Of a stretch of 37,786 nucleotides of DNA, positions 31,164-37,786 are shown piece by piece (within the stretch, counting starts at the first letter, position 1; every line of letters starts with the position of its first letter). The DNA is from PFJX01 sp964646585 (GTDB lineage: Bacteria; Pseudomonadota; Gammaproteobacteria; Burkholderiales; Thiobacillaceae). The DNA is taken from contig CAZYEY010000040.1 in NCBI GenBank assembly GCA_964646585.1, positions 1 to 37,786 on the forward strand. The letters run 5' to 3'. The notes under the pieces were generated by a model, which saw only the letters and a list, made by a program, of their open reading frames with translations, was not told the DNA's origin and searched no databases. Both the position numbers and the translations under genes were made by a program.

Positions 31164-33914
31164 TCAGTGCGCCGCCTCCCAGTTCGCCCCCACCCCCACC
31201 TCCGCCTTGAGCGGCACCGCCAGGCTGGCCACGCCGCACATCTTCTCCGGCAGGCCGGCGCGGATGGCCTCCACCTCCGCCTGCGGCACCTCCAGCACCA
31301 ACTCGTCGTGCACCTGCATGATCAGGCGTGACTGGAAGCCGCCCGCATCCAGCCAGCCCTGCACGGCGATCATGGCGAGCTTGATGAGGTCGGCGGCGGT
31401 GCCCTGCATGGGCGCGTTGATGGCCGCACGCTCGGCGCCCTGGCGGCGGGCCGGGGTGCCCGCCGAGAGTTCCGGCAGGTAGAGGCGGCGGCCGAACAGG
31501 GTTTCCACGTAGCCCTGGGCGCGGGCCTGTTCCCGGGTGCGGTTCATGTAGTCGAGCACGCCGGGGTAGCGGGCGAAGTAGCGGTCCATGTAGGCCCGGG
31601 CCACCGTGCGCTCCACATTGAGCTGCTGGGCGAGGCCGAATTCCGACATGCCGTAGATGAGGCCGAAGTTCACCGCCTTGGCCATTCGCCGCATCTCGGC
31701 GGTGACCTGCTCGGGGGCCACGCCTTGGACCTCGGCGGCGGTGGCGCGGTGGATGTCGGCATCCTCGCGGAAGGCTTTCAGCAGGCCCGCATCGTTGGAC
31801 AGGTGGGCCATGATCCTGAGCTCGATCTGGGAATAGTCGGCGGAGACGATCAGGTGACCCGGCTCGGCGACGAAGGCTTCGCGGATCTTGCGGCCCTCCA
31901 GGGTGCGCACCGGGATGTTCTGCAGGTTGGGGTCGTTGCTGGACAGGCGCCCGGTGACCGCCACCGCCTGGGAATAGGTGGTGTGGACCCGGCCGGTGGC
32001 GGGATTCACCATGGCCGGCAGCTTGTCGGTGTAGGTGGATTTCAGCTTGGCAAGCGCCCGGTAATCCAGGATCAGCCTGGGCAAGGGATGGTCCAGGGCG
32101 AGTTCCTGGAGGGCGTCCTCGTTGGTGGAGGGGGCGCCCCCCGGCGTCTTCTTCTTCGGCTTCAGGCCCAGCTGGCCGAATAGGATTTCCCCCAGTTGCT
32201 TGGGGGAGTTGAGGTTGAAGGGCTGGCCGGCGGCCTGGTGGGCGCGGGCCTCCAGGGCCAGCATCTCCCCGGCCAGGAAACCGGAATGCCGGCGCAGCAG
32301 GTCCGCGTCCAGCTTGACCCCGGTGCGCTCCATGCGCGCCAGGATGGACAGCAGGGGCATCTCCATGTCCCGGTACACGCTTTCCAGCCGGGGTGTGGCG
32401 AGCAGGGCGGGATGCAGGGTCCGGTGCAGGCGCAGGGTGATGTCCGCGTCCTCGGCGGCGTAGGCGGTGGCGCGTTCCACGTCCACCTGGTCGAAGCCGA
32501 TCTGGGAAGCGCCCTTGCCGCACACCTCTTCATATTTGATGGTGGTTTCCCCCAGGTGGCGGGCGGCCAGGCTGTCCATGTCGTGGCGCTCGTGGGCTTC
32601 GAGTACGTAGGACTGGAGCAGAGTGTCGTGGGCGATGCCGGCGAGCCGGATGCCGTGGTTCATCAGCACGTGCCAGTCGTACTTCAGGTTCTGGCCAAGT
32701 TTTGCGCGGGCGGCATCCTCCAGCCAGGGCTTCAGGCGGGCGAGCGCCTCATCTGCGGGCAATTGCGCGGGCGCCCCGGCGTAATGGTGGGCCAGGGGCA
32801 GGTAGGCGGCCTCCCCGGCTGCGATGCTGAAAGACAGGCCCACCAGTCGGGCCTGCATCGGATCCAGGCTGGTGGTTTCCGTGTCCAGGCAGACCAGGTC
32901 GGCGGTTTGCAGTTTGGCGAGCCAGCGTTCGAAGCCGGGCCAGTCGAGCAGGGTCTCGTAGCGGCGCGGCTGCGCCGGCGCCGCGGGCGGATCGTCCGGC
33001 GGCGGGGCGGGATGCGTATCGGCCGATCCGGGATCGGACATGCCGGCGGCGCGGTCCGCCCCCTTGGCCGGGGACAGTTCGCGCAGCCAGGTGCGGAAGC
33101 CGTAATGGGTGAAGAGGTCGCGCAAGGCCGCCGTATCCTCGTCCCGCCATGCAAGATCCGCGGGCCGCACGTCCAGCGCCACGTCCGTCTTCACCGTCAC
33201 CAGCCTGCGCCCCATGGGCAGCCAGTCCAGGGCTTTCCGCAGGTTCTCGCCGGCCACCCCCTTCACCTCGCCGGCGCGCGCGATGAGGGTGTCCAAGTCG
33301 CCGTACTCGTTGATCCATTTCGCCGCGGTCTTCGGTCCCACCTTCTCCACCCCGGGCACGTTGTCCACCGCGTCGCCCATGAGGGTGAGGTAGTCCACGA
33401 TGCGCGCCGGCGGCACGCCGAACTTGGCGAGCACGCCGGCCTCGTCCAGCACTTCGTTGCTCATGGTGTTGATGAGGCGCACGCGGGGGGTGACGAGCTG
33501 GGCGAGATCCTTGTCGCCGGTGGAGACCACCGTCTGCATGCCGGCCGCTTCCGCCTGGCGCGCGAGGGTGCCGATGACGTCGTCCGCCTCCACCCCTTCC
33601 ACCATCAGCAGGGGCCAGCCCAGGGCGCGTACCGTTTCGTGCAGGGGCGGGATCTGTTTGGCCAGGTCCTCCGGCATGGGCGGGCGGTGGGCCTTGTAGT
33701 CGGGATACCATGCTTCCCTAAAGGTTTTCCCTTTCGGGTCGAATACGCAGGCGGCAAAGGCGCTCGGGTAATCCTTGCGCAGCTTCTTCAGCATGGCGAT
33801 GACGCCGCGCATGGCGCCGGTGGGAAAGCCGTCGGCGCTGCGCAGGTCGGGCAGGGCGTGGAAGGCGCGGTAGAGGTAGGACGAGCCGTCCACGAGGAGC
33901 AGGGTTTGGGTCAT
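31164..33914 (-). CDS. polA: DNA polymerase I
   Basis: 916 residues. DNA polymerase I fills gaps and removes RNA primers. The 5' nuclease domain (about 1-290) has LLLVDGSSYLYRAFHAL, EGVEADDVIGTLA, TGDKDLAQLV and GDAVDNVPGVEKVGPKTA. The 3'-5' exonuclease (about 335-510) retains its Asp-Glu pair in LVCLDTETTSLDP, so proofreading is likely active. The polymerase domain has ADYSQIELRIMAHLS (motif A), RRMAKAVNFGLIYGMSEFGL (O helix) and MQVHDELVLEVP (motif C). The ATG at 33914 matches the family start. It is divergent from the repeat surface protein gene, 98 bp apart, and its stop lies 142 bp upstream of the PEP-CTERM start on the same strand. Confidence 0.98.
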   Translation of the reverse strand: MTQTLLLVDGSSYLYRAFHALPDLRSADGFPTGAMRGVIAMLKKLRKDYPSAFAACVFDPKGKTFREAWYPDYKAHRPPMPEDLAKQIPPLHETVRALGWPLLMVEGVEADDVIGTLARQAEAAGMQTVVSTGDKDLAQLVTPRVRLINTMSNEVLDEAGVLAKFGVPPARIVDYLTLMGDAVDNVPGVEKVGPKTAAKWINEYGDLDTLIARAGEVKGVAGENLRKALDWLPMGRRLVTVKTDVALDVRPADLAWRDEDTAALRDLFTHYGFRTWLRELSPAKGADRAAGMSDPGSADTHPAPPPDDPPAAPAQPRRYETLLDWPGFERWLAKLQTADLVCLDTETTSLDPMQARLVGLSFSIAAGEAAYLPLAHHYAGAPAQLPADEALARLKPWLEDAARAKLGQNLKYDWHVLMNHGIRLAGIAHDTLLQSYVLEAHERHDMDSLAARHLGETTIKYEEVCGKGASQIGFDQVDVERATAYAAEDADITLRLHRTLHPALLATPRLESVYRDMEMPLLSILARMERTGVKLDADLLRRHSGFLAGEMLALEARAHQAAGQPFNLNSPKQLGEILFGQLGLKPKKKTPGGAPSTNEDALQELALDHPLPRLILDYRALAKLKSTYTDKLPAMVNPATGRVHTTYSQAVAVTGRLSSNDPNLQNIPVRTLEGRKIREAFVAEPGHLIVSADYSQIELRIMAHLSNDAGLLKAFREDADIHRATAAEVQGVAPEQVTAEMRRMAKAVNFGLIYGMSEFGLAQQLNVERTVARAYMDRYFARYPGVLDYMNRTREQARAQGYVETLFGRRLYLPELSAGTPARRQGAERAAINAPMQGTAADLIKLAMIAVQGWLDAGGFQSRLIMQVHDELVLEVPQAEVEAIRAGLPEKMCGVASLAVPLKAEVGVGANWEAAH

Positions 33915-34012
33915 GCATGTAGTCCGGTAAGTGAAGGGGATCACGGATGTCGATGTGGGATGTCGCTAGAGTCGCGCGGTGTTTTTCGCTGAGGCGTTGC
34001 AAGGGAACGAAA

Positions 34013-37000
34013 ATGCCGTACGGTATTGCAGCACAAGCACCACAAGTTCGTCGCTGGTCCAGGAGAATCGCCGGTGCCGGCATCTTCCTCGCCTTGCTGC
34101 ATGCGCCCCAGGTTCTGGCCGCCCTGGGCGCCTCGGTGACCCTGGTTTCCGGCGACCCCACCGATATCTATCCGGGCCAGAGCACCCGCCTGGAGATCAC
34201 CCTCTCCAACAGCAACACCGCCGCCGACATCACCGGCGTGGCCTTCGCCAACAGCCTGCCGGGCGCGCTGCCCAACGGCCTCAAGGTGGCGGGGGCGGCC
34301 ACCTATACCTGCACCGACCCGGCCGGGCCGACCACCGTGGCGGGCAGCGGCACCCTCACCGCCAACCCGGGCACCCAGGCCATCAGCCTGAGCGGGGGGG
34401 TGATCCCCGCCCGCGCCAACAACACCGACGGCACCTGCACCATCCAGATCCCGGTTACCGCCGGCACCTCCACCGGCAACGCTGCCACCTACGCCTACAC
34501 CATCGCCAGCGGCGCGGTCACCGGCAACGACGGCGCGCCGGTGGCCAACGTGGGGACGGTGAGCCAGAGCCTGAACGTGCTGGCGCTGACCCGACCTTCC
34601 ATCAGCAAGGCCTTCAGTAACAGCAGCGTCATCCTGGGCGGCGCGACCCGCACCCTGACCATCACCCTCACCAACCCCAATCCGGTGGAGATCGCCAACT
34701 TCTCCATCACCGACAGCTTTCCGCAACTGGGGGGGCTGGGCATCATCAAGGTGGCGGCCACGCCCGCCGCCAGCGCGAGCTGCAACAACGGCGGCGCGGC
34801 ACCCACGTTCAATCCGGTGGCCGGGGCCACCAGCATCGCAGCCACCGGTACCCTGCCCGCCCGGGTGGGCGCCACCAACGGCAGCTGCACCCTGACGGTG
34901 GCCATCGAGGGCAACCACACCAACGGCGCCTACACCACCGGCGCGCGCGCCAACACCATCGACGCCAGCGCCGATTTCAGCAACGACATCGGCATCCCGG
35001 CGGCGGCCAACGCCACCGCCAGCGTCACCGTCACCTCGCCCCTGGGGGTGACCAAGGCCTTCAGCCAGGCATCGCTGGCAAGCGGCCAGAGCGGCAGTGT
35101 CACCATCACCCTCAGCAACAGTGGCGATGCGCCGCTCACCGTCACCACCTTCGACGACAATCCCATTGACGGTGTGGGCAATATCGACGGCTCCAGGGGC
35201 CTGCTGGTCACCGGGGTGGCCACCACCTGCGCGGGGGGCGTCGCCAGCGTGTTGCAGACCAACGGCAACGACCGGGGCGTGCGTCTTACCGGCGGCAGCA
35301 TCCCCGCCGGCGGCTCCTGCGCGGTGACGGCCAATTTCACCGCCACCACCCAGGCGGACAACACGCCGGTGACCTACACCAACAGCCTGGCGGAAGGGGC
35401 GGTGGGGGTCAGCACCCCGGGCATCGTCAGCCAGAGCCGTTCCGCCACCCTGCTGGTGGCCGACACCCTGCGCATCCTGAAGACCAACGACGGCAGCGCC
35501 CCCCGCCCCGGCAACCCGGTCCGCTACAGCATCACCGTGCAGAACTGGTCCGCCGCCGACATGAGCAACGTGCGCGTGCTGGACAGCCTGGCCAGCGGCA
35601 TGACCTACCTCACCGGCACGATCGGCGGCAACGACTACAGCCCCAGTCTGTCCGGCAGCGGGTGCAGCGGCCTGACGACGGCCAACCTCACCGGTGACAC
35701 CAACCTCAGCTTCACCATCGGCACCGTGCCCCAGCGCAGCGGCGCCAGCACCCCCGGCGCCTGCACGATCCGCTTCTATGCCATGGTGAGCCCCGCCGCC
35801 GGCAACGGCAGCGCCACCACCAACACGATAGCTGCCGGCGCCGTGTGCGCCGACCACGGCGCGGGCACCTGCAACGGCGGCGGCGCCACCTCCAACAACG
35901 CGGCGGTGAACACCTCGGTGCTCACCGCCAGCAAGTCCTTCAGCCCGGCGGGGCCCCTGAGCGAGGGCACGGTGAGCCGCATGACCATCACCCTGAGCAA
36001 CTTCTCCGCCAACCCGCTCACCTCGGTGTCCATCTCCGACACCCTGCCCATCCGCAGCGGCGGCGGCGCCCAGATGCAGGTGGCCAACCCGGCCAACGCC
36101 GCCACCACCTGCGGTGCCGGCAGCATCACCGCCGTGGCCGGCTCCTCCTCGGTGGCCCTGAACGGCGGCACGGTACCCGGCCGGGGATCCAGCGGCGGGG
36201 TCATCGGCGCCGGATCCGCCGGCAGCTGCACCCTGCAGGTGGACGTGGTGGGGGCGGCGGGCAGCTACGCCAACACCGCCAATGCCGCCGGCAACGAGAC
36301 CTATGCCGACGGCACGACCCATCTGGTCAACGCCAGCGCCAATGCCAGCCTCACCTACACCTCATCCCTGTCGGCCACGAAATCCTTCACCCCCACGGCC
36401 GTATCCTCGGGTGGCCGAGCCACGGTGCTGGTGCGGCTGCAAAACGCGGGGGCGGCGGTCCTCACCAACGTCGCCCTCACCGACCCCCTGCCCGCCGGCA
36501 TGACCGTGGCCAGCCCGGCCAACGCCTACACCACCTGCGCCGGCGGCACCACCGTCACCGCCACGCCGGGAGCCGCCAGCGTCAGCCTCGCGGGTGCTTC
36601 CATCGCCGGCGGCGGCAACTGCGACCTGGTGTTCGACGTGGTGGCCACGGGCTCGGCCAACTGGGTCAACACCATCCCGGCGGGCAACATCACCGCCGAC
36701 GGTGGCGTGGCCAACCAGACCCCGGTGAGCGCCACCCTCAGCTTCCAGGCCCCCACCAACCTCACCGTGGCCAAGGCCACCAGCCCCAGCACCCTGACCT
36801 TCCCCGGCCAGGCGAGCCAGCTGACCATCACCGTCACCAATGGCAGCCAGGCGGTGACCAACCTGGCCCTGACCGACTGGTTCACCTTGGACGGCACCAG
36901 CGGCGCGGCGGCCAACGGCATGGTCATCGCTCCCACCCCGGCGGCGGCCACCACCTGCCCCGGCGGCCTGGTCTCCGCCAGCCCGGGCGGGACCAGCGTC

Positions 37001-37786
37001 GCCCTGACCGGCGCCAGCCTGAACGCCGGCGCCGCCTGCACGGTGACGGTCAACGTCACCTCCACCGCCGTGGGCGGCATCACCAACTACATCCCAGTGG
37101 GGGCCGTCAGCACCGCCCAGGGGCTCACCAACGGCGGCCAGGCCAGCACCAGCCTGACCACCCAGGCCAACATCGGCGTGACCAAGCAGTTCACCCCCAA
37201 CGTGGTGAAGCCTGGCGAGCGTTCCCGCCTGCGCATCACCTTCTACAACCCCACCGCCAGCCCCATGAGCAGCCTGGCGGTGACCGACACCCTGCCCGCC
37301 GGGGTGACGGTGCCGGCGGGCGCCAACCCGGTCACCACCTGCACCGGCGCCACCCTCACGAGCCCCGCCGCCGACCAGGTGCAGATGACCGGCGGCGTGC
37401 TGCCCGCCGCCAGCGGCGGCGTGGCGGCCTCCTGTTACGCTGAGATCGACGTGCTGGTGGCGGCCCAGGGGGATTACGTCAACACCATCCCCGCCGGCGG
37501 CGTCACCGCCGTGGTGGGGGGCGCGCCGGCAGCCAACTCCCAGCCCGCCTCCGACACCCTGCGCGCCAAGTCGCCCCTGTCGGTGCAGAAGGCCATCGCC
37601 GGCCAGACCCTGGACACCACCATCCAGTCCGGCTCCGGCTTCGCCACCGGCAGCGCCAGCGCCACCCCCGGCCAGGCCCGCACCCTGACCATCCGGCTCG
37701 CCAACCCCAACGCTGCGGCGCTCACCGCCGCCGCCTTCACCGACGACCTGCCCACGGGCCTGGTGGTGGCCCCCACCCCCAACGCC
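34013..37786 (+). CDS. Very large secreted repeat protein with DUF11-like domains (3' end beyond window)
   Basis: From ATG 34013 the frame is open to the window edge, 1258 codons with no stop. AGGGA lies about 7 nt upstream of the ATG. A signal peptide with a basic head (RRWSRR) and hydrophobic core ends at VLA (residue 36). The rest is eight full and one partial beta-type repeats of about 115-160 residues of the DUF11 kind. A typical unit starts TKAFSPxxVxxGG, has LTITLxNxxxxxL, then TDxLPxG, and ends near VNTIPAG. Most units have two cysteines, one in a TTC-like motif and one in GSCTL, likely an intradomain disulfide. Thr, Ala, Gly and Asn dominate. DUF11-type proteins are extracellular, adhesin-like or surface-layer proteins; in Betaproteobacteria they often end in an IPTL- or PEP-type sorting tag, which cannot be seen here. 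The open frames on the minus strand and in another plus frame are shadows of this biased composition. Confidence 0.88.
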   Translation, partial: MPYGIAAQAPQVRRWSRRIAGAGIFLALLHAPQVLAALGASVTLVSGDPTDIYPGQSTRLEITLSNSNTAADITGVAFANSLPGALPNGLKVAGAATYTCTDPAGPTTVAGSGTLTANPGTQAISLSGGVIPARANNTDGTCTIQIPVTAGTSTGNAATYAYTIASGAVTGNDGAPVANVGTVSQSLNVLALTRPSISKAFSNSSVILGGATRTLTITLTNPNPVEIANFSITDSFPQLGGLGIIKVAATPAASASCNNGGAAPTFNPVAGATSIAATGTLPARVGATNGSCTLTVAIEGNHTNGAYTTGARANTIDASADFSNDIGIPAAANATASVTVTSPLGVTKAFSQASLASGQSGSVTITLSNSGDAPLTVTTFDDNPIDGVGNIDGSRGLLVTGVATTCAGGVASVLQTNGNDRGVRLTGGSIPAGGSCAVTANFTATTQADNTPVTYTNSLAEGAVGVSTPGIVSQSRSATLLVADTLRILKTNDGSAPRPGNPVRYSITVQNWSAADMSNVRVLDSLASGMTYLTGTIGGNDYSPSLSGSGCSGLTTANLTGDTNLSFTIGTVPQRSGASTPGACTIRFYAMVSPAAGNGSATTNTIAAGAVCADHGAGTCNGGGATSNNAAVNTSVLTASKSFSPAGPLSEGTVSRMTITLSNFSANPLTSVSISDTLPIRSGGGAQMQVANPANAATTCGAGSITAVAGSSSVALNGGTVPGRGSSGGVIGAGSAGSCTLQVDVVGAAGSYANTANAAGNETYADGTTHLVNASANASLTYTSSLSATKSFTPTAVSSGGRATVLVRLQNAGAAVLTNVALTDPLPAGMTVASPANAYTTCAGGTTVTATPGAASVSLAGASIAGGGNCDLVFDVVATGSANWVNTIPAGNITADGGVANQTPVSATLSFQAPTNLTVAKATSPSTLTFPGQASQLTITVTNGSQAVTNLALTDWFTLDGTSGAAANGMVIAPTPAAATTCPGGLVSASPGGTSVALTGASLNAGAACTVTVNVTSTAVGGITNYIPVGAVSTAQGLTNGGQASTSLTTQANIGVTKQFTPNVVKPGERSRLRITFYNPTASPMSSLAVTDTLPAGVTVPAGANPVTTCTGATLTSPAADQVQMTGGVLPAASGGVAASCYAEIDVLVAAQGDYVNTIPAGGVTAVVGGAPAANSQPASDTLRAKSPLSVQKAIAGQTLDTTIQSGSGFATGSASATPGQARTLTIRLANPNAAALTAAAFTDDLPTGLVVAPTPNA
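34121..37786 (+). repeat. Nine tandem DUF11-like domain repeats in the surface protein
   Basis: Repeat units begin near 34121, 34589, 35039, 35462, 35918, 36365, 36752, 37169 and 37574 (last cut by the edge). They are diverged at DNA level but conserved in layout: an opening such as SKAFS, TKAFS, SKSFS, TKSFT or TKQFT, a central LTITL-like strand, a DxLP turn, a cysteine in TTC, a second in GSCTL-like motifs, and a closing NTIPAG-like strand. Unit 4 departs most: it opens LRILKTNDG and carries an extra CADHGAGTC pair. Confidence 0.8.

Noticed and set aside
33941..36322. 793-codon minus-strand frame rich in Gly and Ala, and smaller relatives at 36526-37086
   Set aside because: Antisense shadow of the Thr/Ala/Asn-rich surface protein; the plus frame from 34013 has a signal peptide and clear domain repeats.
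35845..37443. 532-codon plus-strand frame of Arg/His/Gly/Pro-rich sequence
   Set aside because: Out-of-frame shadow of the repeat surface protein; no start context or recognisable domain.
34121..37786. Possible CRISPR or satellite array
   Set aside because: The periodicity is at protein level with diverged DNA and units of about 350-470 bp; no short identical repeats with spacers.

Overview
The window is GC-rich chromosomal DNA with long open frames on both strands, typical of a free-living Betaproteobacterium. The gene set (QseB/PmrA-type two-component genes, two acetate-type sodium:solute symporters, a PEP-CTERM protein, a yhdP-nit-tldD block) fits a Rhodocyclales/Nitrosomonadales-like organism; that placement is inferred from content only. 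I saw no tRNA, rRNA, insertion sequence, prophage or CRISPR array.

Layout. Positions 1-4364 hold the 3' part of metH, then a tyrosine-phosphatase/ADP-ribosylglycohydrolase fusion and a HIT/GalT-like protein joined by an ATGA overlap. Positions 4410-11215 carry a YhdP-like AsmA protein, a nitrilase-family amidase, TldD and a small coiled-coil membrane protein. A minus-strand membrane protein (11217-11657) and a gene-poor stretch follow. Next come a secreted Ala/Lys-rich peptide (12093) with its own terminator and an OmpR-type regulator/kinase pair (12375-14352). Positions 14479-20001 encode a cNMP/CBS/DUF294 protein, a DnaQ-like exonuclease, a DUF4212 protein and a large sodium:solute symporter, ending at a strong terminator. 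Positions 20141-25598 hold a TPR protein (-), a small membrane protein, a MASE1 histidine kinase, argJ, a two-gene minus unit with a lipoprotein, and a DUF815 ATPase. Positions 25785-28149 (-) are a DUF485 protein and an ActP-like permease. A divergent regulator gene (28406), moaE and a DUF456 protein follow. A PEP-CTERM protein (-), polA (-) and a very large repeat-containing surface protein that runs off the right edge complete the window.

The most interesting signal is regulatory. Three sites share one architecture: two (G/T)TAAG half-sites 11 bp apart, then exactly 10 bp, then a (T/C)AGNAT hexamer. One lies upstream of the secreted Ala/Lys-rich peptide. The other two lie in tandem on the minus strand upstream of DUF485-actP. 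The distal one is followed by a compact set of three stem-loops (one a C(UUCG)G tetraloop, the last a terminator with a U-tract) with an exposed UCCUCCCCC linker. This looks like an undescribed small RNA of about 85 nt controlled by a PmrA/QseB-like response regulator. A second point of interest is the phosphatase-ADP-ribosylglycohydrolase fusion coupled to a HIT-like protein, a possible ADP-ribose/nucleotide processing module.
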